From Cercophora sp. LCS_1 (taxonomy: Eukaryota; Ascomycota; Sordariomycetes; Sordariales; Lasiosphaeriaceae), in the NCBI GenBank assembly GCA_036250225.1, contig JAPZLL010000009.1, forward strand, positions 434,001 to 498,000: a stretch of 64,000 bases of DNA. The letters run 5' to 3'. Position 1 is the first letter of the stretch. Each line of letters starts with the position of its first letter. Both the position numbers and the translations under genes were made by a program. The notes beneath the pieces are model-generated. The model had not been told where the DNA came from, searched no databases, and saw only the letters and a program-made list of their open reading frames with translations. Positions 33,077 through 43,915 of the stretch are shown in pieces.

Positions 33077-34381
33077 ATGAAGCTCTCAGCCATCGCCCTC
33101 GGCATCTTGCCCCTGGCCGTCCTGGCCGTTCCATCCGGCTCTGGCCCTGGAAGCAATGCCGATGCCGCCGCGTGGCGCCGCATCGACCAGCTGCAGACGC
33201 AGTACCAGCAAAACATTCGCAACGCAATCAAAGGCCGCCAGACCGGATGTACTCCATCCAAGCTCCTTCGCCGCCGGGAATGGTACCTGATACTTCCTCT
33301 CTACCTTTCCACCTCCAATGACATGAAACGGTCCCACTGACACGACGGAAACCCGTCCCAGGGGCTCCCTTTCCAAGCGCGACCGCCAGGACTACATCGA
33401 CGCCGCGTACTGCCTGGCTCGCAAGCCCAACAAGATCCCGCTCAGCGAAATGCCTGGCGCGCGCCGCCGGTACGACGACTTCGTGGCCTCGCACCTGCAG
33501 CAGACCCCGTTCGTGCACGCCGATGGCCTCTTTCTCGGCTACCACCGCCACTACGTCCACCTGTACGAACGAGCGCTGCGCGAGGAGTGCGGGTACAAGG
33601 GCACGCAGCCGTACTGGGACTGGACGCTGTCGTACACGGACCCGAGCAAGATGACCGTGTTTGACGGATCACCCTGGTCGCTGGGCAGCAACGGCGTCTT
33701 CGTCCCCGGGAGGAACGCCACCGAGCTGCCGCTGCCGGGGACCGACATCGTGCTGGTGTTCCCGCCCGCCACCGGCGGCGGGTGCATCCAGACAGGGCCG
33801 TTTACCGAGGACAAGTTCAAGGCCATCCTCGGGCCTGTGGGGAACCTGCCGCAGGGTCCCGACGGCGGGCAGGGCTACAACCCACGGTGTTTGGTGCGCG
33901 ACCTGAGTCCCACGTTTAGTCGGGATGCGGGGCCGCAAAATGTCACGGCGCTGCTCGATGGATCGCCGGACCTGGGCACGTTCAACACCAAGTTGGATAT
34001 CCAAGGGGTGCATGGGGTTGGCCATTTCCTCGTGGGCGGCGAACAGCTTGATGTTTTTGTCAGCCCCAATGACCCCATCTTTTGGCTACACCACGCCCAG
34101 GTCGATCGCGTGTGGGCCATTTGGCAGGGCCAGAACCTGGCGGAGAGGGTGAATGCGGTTTGGGGGACGCAGACGAGTGGGAATTGTAAGCTACCTACCC
34201 ACCCCGGGTCTCCCCCTTTTCAAGAGGATTGGATTGGATTGCCAATTGACCGAAAACAGTCCCCCCTAGTGACAACGTCACCTTGACCACCCAGGTCAAC
34301 TTTGGCATCATTGGCCCGTCGAAGCCGCTCAAGGAGGTGGTGTCGACGGTTGACTACGACCATTGCTACATCTATGAGTAG
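33077..34381 (+). CDS. Secreted tyrosinase, second copy
   Basis: Three exons (33077-33282, 33362-34185, 34260-34381) give 383 aa. A signal peptide (MKLSAIALGILPLAVLAVP) is followed by a helical propeptide-like stretch. RDRQDYIDAAYCL introduces the domain. CuA ligands lie in VASHLQQ, FVHADGLFLGYHRHYVHLYE; CuB ligands in IQGVHGVGHFLVGG and NDPIFWLHHAQVDRVWAIW. ECGYKGTQPYWDW is conserved. It ends DYDHCYIYE. Compared with the copy at 14589 it has a different central loop and exon structure, with very GC-rich codon use. Phenol oxidation outside the cell is expected. Intact. Confidence 0.9.
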
Positions 34382-34667
34382 TTGCAGCAACAACAGCGCG
34401 ACGACATTCTTTGCAACCTTGTAGAAATCCATGTCTCCACCTTTTGCACACTGAGCACCTAACCTTTGCGTAACTTGATTTCATAGCCTAACCATCTTCG
34501 GGAGGGAACCGGTGTTTCTCATGGCAGACTACCCAGGTAGCCATCACACTGATGAATTCATGGAATTAAAAGATGCTAAGTTAACAACAGTCTGATTTTT
34601 GAGGCGCTGGTCGGACCTTGTAGTCCATGCTCTCAAGTCCCATTCGCTACCAGAATCATCCATCTTC
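34382..34667. other. Convergent intergenic, no gene seen
   Basis: Separates the 3' ends of the tyrosinase and the Pth11-like gene. Confidence 0.5.
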
Positions 34668-36035
34668 TTAGACGACGGACGGTCGTGATGAAGCAGAACC
34701 GTTACCTTCCCCATAGTAAGCCGGTGTTCGATTGTCCTCTGCTACCGCTGTTCCAACTCTAAAGATGTGGCGTGTCGTCTCGGTATTAGCTCCAATCTGC
34801 ATATTTGTGACTGAGTTACGACCGTACCTGATGGTCAGAAGCTGCATCTGCCGACCCGACAAGAGGTTCCATCCGAACCAAAGCTCAACTAGCGGCATAA
34901 GCGTTGGAATGCACGCTGCTATGAGCACGCTGGTTGCTTCGATACTAGATGTTGAGGTGTGAGCTCTAGGAGCAGCACGGCGCCTCCTTGCGAGGACACA
35001 GGAAGTATTCACCTTGTCAAAAGAACCACGCCTAGTGTCATATCTACTCGTGGAAATTAGCTTGATGGTTTTGGTGCTTAATGGTTGGTCGTTTGCTAAC
35101 AAGTGAAATCATCTTTGTCGAGAAGCTGTGACACGGTGGTGCACTTGAGAACAGCGACAATTCCGGCGCTAAAGGGTTATTAGCGCAAGGAATAATTATA
35201 AACGAGGGATGGTAACTAAATGGCTGACCAGAAGCCAAATCCAAGCGCAACCGATAACGCCAACTTTTTGGTCCAACTTATTTCGAGCCGGTACAGCGCG
35301 ACGCTCGGATAGACGGCGAGGTAAAAGTCGGTAAGCGCCGAGAAGGCTAAGCACAGAAACTTAGCAAACGTACTAGTAATAACACACTGCACGCATATAC
35401 GTGAGAGACCCACCGGATCCACTAATCGCAACGTAGTTTGCGACCCATGGGTCCCAGCACCGTTTATCGGCCAGCACCCGCCAAAGCGCCTGCGGTGGGC
35501 TGCACTGCAAGAAGTAGAGTGCTGCCACCACGGCTATGAAAATGACATTCATCGTCACTAGACCCCACAGAAGTCCAGCGTGCCAGGCGGGTGGTCGAAG
35601 AACCTTGATGAGAAGAATGACAATTGCGGCCTTAGCCAGTGTAAATGATGCTGCCCCGGCTGACAATCCGATGAGGGTCAGGAGCACAGCATGCTCAAAG
35701 TCGGACACTCGAAGGGTGGCGGCATGGCGACCACTCCCTGCCACAACAGCACCGGCCATGAAACCTACAAATACGTATAAAATCCCCTTGTTGATACTTG
35801 TGGTCAGGATCTAAGTCCAAGATGGCTCGGAGACTAGCGGGGAGATACGAACGAGGGACACGAGAAGGATAAAGTCGTCCACGAACCAGCGGCCGAGCTT
35901 CCTCCGCCTAGAGAACAACCGACCTCCGACAAACACAGACGAGAGAGCTGCGCAAGAACACAAGACGGCTAGTATTGCGGGCGAATTGTTTTCGGCGGCC
36001 ACATCGGGCGACAGTGGAGGCAGCGGTGCCGGCAT
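34668..36035 (-). CDS. Pth11-like / fungal rhodopsin-domain integral membrane protein
   Basis: Minus-strand segments read as one seven-helix protein. The N-terminus (MPAPLPPLSP) is followed by AILAVLCSCAALSSVFVGGRLF and WFVDDFILLVSL, the usual first helices. Then come FTLAKAAIVILLIKVL, GLVTMNVIFIAVVAALYFLQCSPP with ALWRV and CWDPWV, ALTDFYLAVYPSVALYRLEI, and SSIEATSVLIAACIPTLMPLV, where Ile-Glu-Ala precedes the last helix. Introns are needed near 35860-35815 (about 42 nt), near 35400-35350 (GTGGGT donor, TTAG acceptor) and in the 35220-34960 region; I did not fix them all. The C-terminal tail is Ser/Thr-rich. The ligand is unknown; relatives include surface-sensing receptors. Confidence 0.7.
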
Positions 36036-37139
36036 GGTATGCTGGCTTTCCCAGGCCCTTCTGGTCCGTCACAAAGGTGAACTGCCGCCGTCGACTGAAA
36101 GGGGACATGGACGCGCCTTGTTGATTCTCTGTCGAGATCCGGCTGGGTGTTGCTCCAGTGAGGTGTCCACGTGGGACGCTGTCTCGCCACCCATCCCAAA
36201 AAAAGAAAAAGAAGAAAAGAAAGTTCGTGGCTGTTGATCTGCGGGGCACAACTGACGGTGAAAGCTGCAGTTGCCAGCCACGCGCGCTGTGTCGCCCCCA
36301 GTTCCCTGATGGCTTGCACTACCCAACATCGCGGCACCCAATGACAAGCAGAAAGTTGGGTGGGATTTCACTGATTTGGCCCGCTAGTGGGAAGTTCCGC
36401 GGGAAAACATTGGCTCAACTCGGTGGCCTGGTCGGAGATGATCTTTGCCGCGGCACTTTCCGGCACGCCAAGATGCGACAAGTCAGAGTCTGTCCCAAAC
36501 CGCCATGCAAGAAGACTGGGGATCCAAGTGGCGGATGGTGTGTGCAAGATGCAAAAGTGCGAAAAGAATCATGGAATTGCAAAAATCCTTGCTCAACTCT
36601 TTACTTTCTCTTCTTACAGATTACTCGGCTCCTAACATCGTTCTTTTTTTTTTTTTTTTGCAGCTTTTTTGGATCTCTTCTCATTTTCCCCTTTGTGGCT
36701 GGCCCCACTCACCGTCCCAGCGCGCGTTCCAAGCCCTCGCAGCGGACATGACTCACGCCTCCTATGCGGTCCGCTGTCAGCTGTCAGCTGTCAACGAGAT
36801 GTCTAGCATCCGTGTCCACTCTCTCTCGTCAATCCGTACAAACTCAATGACATTGGGAGCGACATGCCGACAATGACGCAGACAAGAAAAGAACATTTGG
36901 CTTCCAAGATTGAGAGGCGGAATGTGAACAGTACTTATTTGTTGACAGCTAGAAAGAAAGGACTGGGCGCGTTGGTGCCCGGGATGTTGAAGTCTTTTGG
37001 ACATGGTGATACATTTGAGATTTGTTGTATACTTTAGTATGTTATTGATGAGAGAATAGTTGTCCAAGGGAAATATGATTGAACAAGTGAGTGGGAGAAG
37101 AACCGCTAGCAGACTTCATGTGCCAACCCCAGACTCCCC
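36036..37139. other. Intergenic with a T-tract
   Basis: About 1.1 kb without a supported gene. A T16 tract at 36644-36659 is followed directly by GCAG. Confidence 0.5.
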
Positions 37140-37538
37140 CTACTTCCACCAACACTCAATCGCCCCAACGACAGCTCGCTTCCTCTCATCTCCAGATAAT
37201 AAACTCCGCGTAAGTAAATCGAACGGCTTTCCCAGAGCCTGACCGGCATCGTCGTACGCCTTGCAGATGACATTCTTCGCGTCTTGACCGGGCCCCAGAC
37301 CACTAACTGCTTGCACCGAGAGCGCGACTAGTCGTTCGTTGGCATTTTTCTTTCCTGGTACGGGAACTCTGAAGCTGGCCCGGGCTTCATTGCCATCCAC
37401 GTCGAAAAGGATTGTGGCTGTTGGCGATTCCGCAAGCTCAGGTGTGGCCAAGTTGGCATCATGATTGTTGACGGGAGGGGTTGGAGCAGCTATGGCCACG
37501 GCCGAAATGACGGCAATGAGGAAGGTTAGAGATCTCAT
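37140..37538 (-). CDS. Small secreted protein, hypothetical
   Basis: Intronless 132-aa frame with a clear signal peptide (MRSLTFLIAVISAVAIAAP). The mature part is about 112 aa with two cysteines (VICKAYDD and the terminal IECWWK), which could form one disulfide. Segments ATILFDVDGNEARASFRVPV and ERLVALSVQAVSGLG are beta-rich. No domain recognised. Size, secretion signal and paired cysteines fit a small effector-like or cell-wall protein; that is inference. Confidence 0.65.
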   Translation of the reverse strand: MRSLTFLIAVISAVAIAAPTPPVNNHDANLATPELAESPTATILFDVDGNEARASFRVPVPGKKNANERLVALSVQAVSGLGPGQDAKNVICKAYDDAGQALGKPFDLLTRSLLSGDERKRAVVGAIECWWK

Positions 37539-38356
37539 TGCCGCGGTTTTCTAGTTGCTGAAACAGAAAAGACAACGCAGTTGGGTGCTTCCAATGGCGG
37601 CGGCAAGGGTCTTTTATCCTTTTAAACCCATCACACGCCCACTCTCCCGTCGTATTGCTGTTCGCGATATTTGCTTCGGCAAGACGACTTTTGCCTGAAG
37701 TAGCCTTCCTCCCCATTTCACCTCGAAATATCTAAACTCTTGCCTAAATTTGCGCGCACGTCCCTTTAATACATGTATCTAGAGGCAGGTGCTGATGCTC
37801 GTCAATATCCGACGGTGAAGGGCTGGGGATGAAGAACTGCGAGCTTGTTGTGCCTTGGCGCCGAGGGACCAGTCTTTCGCTGTCCGAGCTGGTTGCCCCC
37901 AGCGTGTGGCATCGCTTCGCTTCGGAAAACGAGGTCCGACTTGGACGCCTGCTGCTTCCATCAAAACGGGTGTCCCTGATGAGTTTTCCGTTCCTCGCAC
38001 CGACGGAGCCGCAATTTGTCTCATGCTCAGATCCAGCGCCACAAGCTGAGCAGGGTGGTTCACTCCTTTCCTCCGCCGCCAGTCGTCAAAGGTGTCGCGA
38101 CCCTTGAACGCACGGAGCAGAGCGGGCGGGTCTGATTGGCCAGAAGACACAAACTTTCCCCAAATTCGGAATGCACGTCATCCACGAAATTCCTGATCTG
38201 CGCCACAAATTTGCCCGCGTTTCAACTCCGCACACGCAAAAAGCAACAAGCCAACAAAAGAAGGCGAACCCTTCAACTCACGAGCGACGCACAACTACCC
38301 ACGACCCGAATACTGCTATAGTTGAAGTCGGCCAGAATAAATTCCGCAACGTCACC
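37539..38356. other. Divergent intergenic, no gene seen
   Basis: Region between the small secreted protein and the DUF7726-type gene, including both promoters. No further coding signal. Confidence 0.5.
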
Positions 38357-39135
38357 ATGCCGAGGATCAGATGGCCTATCGGCTCCGAGGCCCACACGAA
38401 CGCCGTCATGGCACTTCAGGTCTGTTCAGCCAAGCCAATCATGCTCCGAAAAAAAAAAAAAAAGACTCACATCATGATGTGTTGTAGAAGTTGAAGAACC
38501 CCACCTCATCACATCCCCAATCCAGCCCTAAGAGCGTTCCCATAGACCCGGGCCCTAATCACGCTCCCAGGAAGCGCAAGTCCACCGAGTCTGCCGCTTC
38601 AGCTTCTCCAGCCGCGAAAAAAGCGAGAACCCCTAGCAGGAAACCCGCCTCAAAAACCTCCAAGGAGGCAGCCTCTGAGCTCCTCGACGTCTCAAACGTC
38701 TCTATCCCTTTGGAAGATGTAGACGACGACGACAACACGGTTCATGTCTACGACACGTGCGACACGGTCCGGGACAAGATCCGCGCGTTTCTCGCAAAGG
38801 ACGGCATCTCGCAGGCTGCGTTCCTGCGCGCCATCGTGACCGCCGCTTACGGAGCAGATAGCAGCAAGAAGATGCAGTCGGTTTCGCTGAACGGGTTCCT
38901 GAAGCAACGAGGTCCTCTGTCTGGGAATGCTAGCGCCGTGTATTACGCGTCGTATGTCTTTTTCGAGAAGCTCAGGATCAAGCGGGGGGAGCCAAAGTCG
39001 GACGATCGCGAAGTCATGGAGGAGGTCCACCCAAATGGGGTGAATACAAAGGTGCCATTTGGAAGGATTAGTTATGTGACTGCCGCCAACACAATTCTGA
39101 GGGTCAACAGGTATGGGATTGTTATCACGGTTTGA
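38357..39135 (+). CDS. DUF7726-type protein (helical, possibly nuclear)
   Basis: Two exons, 38357-38419 (from a CACCATG start) and 38488-39135, joined in phase 0 across an intron that contains an A15 run; 236 aa. A basic, Ser/Pro/Lys-rich N-terminal half (APRKRKSTES, PAAKKARTPSRKP) looks like a nuclear targeting region. The C-terminal half carries TCDTVRDKIRAFLAKDGISQ, AFLRAI, SVSLNGFLKQRGPLSG and VYYASYVFFEKLRIKRGEPK, the pattern of the fungal DUF7726 domain, which is helix-turn-helix-like. DNA binding is plausible but unproven. Confidence 0.7.
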
Positions 39136-39553
39136 TCGGCGGGTAGATGGAGTTTCCTGTTTTATCATGGGTTGGATTTTGGCGGGTACGTTTTGGTGGT
39201 CGATCCTATACGGTATCTTGCTTGCCCAAGGCTACTAGCTTCTCTATCGCTCACGAAAAGACACGTCACCCGACCCTAGCCTTCACTTTTCACCGTCCGT
39301 GCCCTGATATCCCCCAGCCTAGGACAGCGTCCCAGGCCCGTTGAGCCGGCGCTCTGGAATCTCGAAACTGCGTACACCGAGTCTCTTTAGTACTCTTTCT
39401 ATCGGGACTTTCAGCAGAGGCGCGCACGCGTCAATGACAATTGCGGATTCCTCGGCGCGAGACTAAAAGAACATATGAACCATGAGGTAGAGGCTGTCGG
39501 TGGATGAGAAGTCGAAGGTGGCCATGCAATGCAACTTGGCGATGCCAATGGCG
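39136..39553. other. Convergent intergenic, no gene seen
   Basis: Between the 3' ends of the DUF7726-type gene and the next membrane protein gene. Confidence 0.5.
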
Positions 39554-40440
39554 CTAGCTAGCAATGGGGCAGGGCGCGGGCAGGAACGATATCAGCAACT
39601 TTTTGAGGAATGAGCGCGTGAGGGAGCGTATGAGGAAGATGGGGATCAACGCGCAGACGAGGTCGCTAAACATGGCAACACCTAGATAGGAGCAACCAAC
39701 CACCCGTCAGCATTCAACATGGTCCAATAGGGGAGCCGCCAAAAGCGACAATGAATTCCGGACGAGGGGCGAGGGGTCGGTGATGCGGAACTCACTTACG
39801 TTCGCATAGGAAAACGACCAAACTTGCGATGGCGTTAGGCACCGCGTCTTCTTGAGATCAACCTTGCGCGATATGGCAGAGTGGCCCTGAGCCAGCTAAA
39901 CGACGCAGTACACGGCCATGTGTACAGCCTGCAGCAAGGTGGCTGCCCAGAGCATCATCCGCGATCGCAAGGCAGTTGCCACCTGCAGGAGCAGGCAAAT
40001 GACGGAGATACGGGCAAAGCCGGATGATAGCGTGCTGAAGATGAATGTGAGAAAGGTGTAGAGTCCAATCCGGTTGACGTTGCTTGGCTCAAGATACACA
40101 GCATGTTTGCCGAAGCCGTGAACCACGGCGGCAATGCTAAGTCCTGCAGACACGCACTTGGCTGCCTGCACGACACATTTCTCATTAGGACGCAGATTGA
40201 TACCACTGTCCGGGGAAAGGGCCATACAATAGAGATGCTGATTATGTAGTCGGGCAACGTGAGCGCATATTTGGGAGTCAGGCGTGACCATAAACGCACA
40301 ATGAAGATCAAGAAGGCAACAGCGTGAAGCGTGCAGACCAAGCCAAGGAGCCCAGGCCCTTTGTCATCGCTTGTTGGAGGACAAGGGTGCAAAACATCTC
40401 GCCTTGCGCCTCTGTTCAAAGCGACACCAGCTACCATGTT
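39554..40440 (-). CDS. Second Pth11-like / rhodopsin-domain membrane protein
   Basis: Read on the minus strand: GPGLLGLVCTLHAVAFLIFIVRLWSRL and LPDYIISISI (first helices and the usual Asp), then VSAGLSIAAVVHGFGKH, YTFLTFIFSTLSSGFARISV and LLQAVHMAVYCVV. Further segments are CLTPSQVWSFSYANV and, after a GTAAGT-TAG intron, VAMFSDLVCALIPIFLIRSL ending at the TAG at 39554-39556. GFGKHxxYL is a family signature. The start is uncertain; ATG 40440 is proposed, with further in-frame ATGs up to 40572. At least three introns are needed (near 40230-40165, 39900 and 39800-39690). The short C-terminus lacks the long tail seen in many relatives. Confidence 0.55.
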
Positions 40441-40792
40441 CCGCAGGATCAGTGAGCAGGCTGTGCACAACAACGATTGGTCAGGGCGTTGTTCAAAACC
40501 GCCCACTGTCGATCGACTTGGACTCGAGTCAGTCATTTTCAAATCAGCAATTGAACGGCGCAATCCAGACACTTGATGTATTGCCCTTGAAACGCGAGAT
40601 AGGTGTTAGCGATGTAGCTTGAGAGTTGGCCACAACCAACGTTTTTCTCCAGGAATGGAGAGAAAGGAATAAGAGGGACCAATGTGGAAATGCAAGACAA
40701 CAGTAGGATGTGGAGTCAGGAACTGTATCAGTCCAGGAGCTGTGTCTGGTGGTGGGTATTGTGTAATAATAGACACGTTTGCGGTCTATCTA
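40441..40792. other. Intergenic, no gene seen
   Basis: Upstream region of the membrane protein gene and downstream of the HET pseudogene. Confidence 0.5.
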
Positions 40793-43700
40793 TCAAAAGC
40801 CCAGTCGTGAACCCCTCTTGATAACATCCTCACGGGATTCGTTCAACACCTCCAAGATCCGGGCGCCACTAGTTTTGTTAACCCTAGCAGCGTCCTCCAC
40901 CCTGCCGCTTTCCAGCATGCCTAACGTGATCAAGCCGCCCCGCATCATCGAATCGATAATCCTATCCCCGAGTGACTCGTTCATCGCTGCTCTTTGGACA
41001 ACTTCTTCAGTAACTTTGACCTTCTTTCGATGCTCGACAAACAGCGAAAACAGTTCTGATCCATGCTCCGTGTTCCCAGCCGCCGCTTTCGCGACCCTCT
41101 CCGTTATCTTGCCGACGCCATACGGGTTGTGTTTGAGTGTGTGGTCCAGCATGAACCGCATCTCTGGAAGAGGGTAGTCAATCTCCACTGCTGCCGAGAT
41201 CAGTAGTTGGGTTGTGTTTCGTTCGACCTCGACGTGCTGAAGCAAGAACTCGACCAGTCTCGTCGTGTATTCACTTTCCGGGATCTCCTTGATCACAGTA
41301 ATCAGGTCGGTTGCCAACCATGTTGGCCCTCTGCGATCGAGAAAAAGCTGCATGAGAATCAGGCATGCATTCGTGTTGCATGCTGCTGCAGCCGCCACCC
41401 TCAATGCGATCTCTACATCGCGAGGGCGGCGTTCAAGCAAGAGCTCCATCGACGCAACGCTGTCGGTCTCGTGTCCCGCCGCGATGCAAACGAGATCCTC
41501 GGTGATTTGAACCTCGGAACCCCTTTTGTTCAACAAGACTTTCAGCACATCCGCACCTGTAGCCACAGCTGTTGTCACAGTGCCTTGGCTGATTCCAAGT
41601 TTCCGACCGCGCTTCGACGCCAAGATGTAACCAAGCATGTATCCAGTCGGATTCCGAGCAGCCGCTTCGACAACGCGGTCGGTGATCTGAACGAGGTCTG
41701 GGCATTGTTTGATAAGATGTTTCATCAGATCGGGCATCCCATGGGACGCGACGGCTTCGACGAGACCGCTGTTGAACAGAGATTCAAGACCGTAGCGGTC
41801 GACGAGCATGACGAGGAGACCTTGTACGCCTAGGATTTGGCCAGCCACAGCTTCCAGCACCTCCTGCGTTACCTCCACATCTTCTCCATCCGCATGATCG
41901 AGAACGATTTGGATCATCGCGCTAGGGTCTCTGTTGCGAGCTGCTCCTGCTAGTACCGACGACGTGATGACGACTCGCTGTTTGAATCGGGCGAGGAACA
42001 ACACCATGGACCGCGACGATGAATGATGCGCCATGGCGGCCACCGTCTCCTCGGTGAGTGTGATGTCAACATCGGCTCTGAAAAGAAGCATTTCCATCAT
42101 TTCCTTTGCGAATCGGGGATGTTGAGCGATTGGGATGAGCACGCTGCCGGGAAGGACGGTGGAGCTCGTGCAATGGTCGAGAAGGCGCTCGACTAGTTTG
42201 GGAACATGGTCTCCCCATTATGAGAGGGCGGCCCCGAACATGCGGCCTGTTATGTTGACGGTGGCACCGTAGAGTTTGAAGAAGAGTTCTGTGGCTGCGA
42301 TGCCGTCTGATACTGCTTTGCATAAGGCGTCTTCGGCAGGCATATCGGAGGTGTTTTGCTGCAGAATTGAGTTCATGGCCGACGCAATGGAATAGCTTCC
42401 GGCACACAATTCCTGCCAGGCTGAAAGGACTCGAGTCATGGCCAGAATGCGCGATAGAGTGGTAGACGGCAGCGGCATGGGCAGGCACTCAGTCATCGTA
42501 TGTAAGGCATCGTCAGCGTCTTGTTGGTGTTGCGAGAGCGCTAGGCCTTGTGCCATGTCGACGAGACGGTCAGGCTTGCTAGGCCATCTTTCCAAGGCTT
42601 CATCTCTCGTTGCACCGGTTAGACGGTGGCTGATAAAATCGGTGAAATATGGGTAGCGGCTGAACAAGCTATCGTCGTCCCGTCTGCTAACCCGCTGCTC
42701 CCAGTCCCAAATCACCAGGTACTCGGCACTCGGGGTGTTGTTCTGCTTCATTAGGGACAACTTTTGAGCGGCATCAAGAGTGACGCCCACCGAGACAACA
42801 GTCCAGTAATCCCGGCGTGGCCGTAGAATGACGGGAGCTGCCATCTGTCCGTCGAAAAGACAAAGGACGTCGTTGTGTTGAACAGACATGGCTTTCGCTT
42901 CAAGATTCTCAAAAGTTAGCGTGCCCGCGTCCAAGGTCGCCATCACGGTCTCGAAACCCGACTTACCGCCCTGGGATCCTTCTTCTCCTGACAGCACTCG
43001 AATCACGCTCCCGAGGATCCGCGCGGCAGCATGCACGATTGAAAGCTCTTCGCCGTCCCAGGTCTTCACGGCCGATTTCTCACCAAAGACGGACTGACTC
43101 AGTCTGCCAAACACCTCTCGCCACGACACCGAGTAGTCCGGAAGCAAGTTGTCAGGGATGGTATTGTTGTCTTGGATGCCACGACGACATGTCTAGCTCC
43201 TGCGACTTCCTGAAGAACCTGAAAACCCGTCAGTATCCGTCAACTGTCGGCATTGGAAGAGACGTACCCAGACCCGCTGAAACCACGGCCGCTGAAGCAA
43301 ATCCCAAACTGCCTGCCTCCCCTCCTCACTAAACACCTCGGGCTCCGGTAGTCTCTTGGAATTCCCTCCCCACTCCGCTTCCCAACGTGACACGGTAGGC
43401 TCCTCAGCTCGCGGACGAGTCATAGTCGATCTCTTGGCGGCAGCATACAACTCATCCAGACCCCGGTCACTTTCAGTCGTCACCACATCGCTACCGACCG
43501 CGCCAACAGCTTCCTCAAGCCAGACAACAACCCTACTCGCGAAGGTGTAGATCTTGGCCATCAGCTAGACCTAGCTATCGCGCTCCGAAACATCCTTCTA
43601 GTTAACACAGACTACGTCTACCCAGAGGACCCGGGTCAGAGCGCGGTGTCGAAGGCGAATGAGCGCGGCAGTGAGGTTTCTTGTAACTGACAGTGATCCA

Positions 43701-43915
43701 TTGGACCCGACAAAGAGCGTCTGGGGGTCCGCTGGGGAGCCCCAGACGTACGAGAGGGCTTCGTACGGGTGCGTGCCCAGTTCTGAGTCCGAGAGGTGGT
43801 AGTCGACGAATTGGCAATGGATTGGATCAGTGCTTGCTTTGGATGAGTGGAGGATCAAGAGCCGGATGTGGTCTTTTGGGAGGGGCGTGTAGGTGTGTTC
43901 CGCTGTGGCGGCCAT
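40793..43915 (-). pseudogene. HET-domain protein with C-terminal repeats, four nonsense codons (RIP-like)
   Basis: From ATG 43915 (MAATAEHTYTPLPKDHI) a HET domain follows: YEALSYVWGSPAD, RVLWVDVVCVN. Then three TAG codons occur within 36 bases (43600-43598, 43573-43571, 43567-43565), each in place of the Gln expected in the HET consensus. The frame continues LMAKIYTFASRVVVWLEE and WFQRVW. An intron with a GTACGT donor leads to VLQEVAGARHVVVAS, and a one-base shift is then needed to reach NLLPDYSVSWREVFG. A fourth nonsense (TAA 42220-42218) precedes WGDHVPKLVERLL. The C-terminal 450 residues are tandem ~40-residue units with ITEEVV/AAA/LLLERR patterns, the ankyrin-like repeat typical of fungal STAND/HET proteins. 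Confidence 0.85.
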
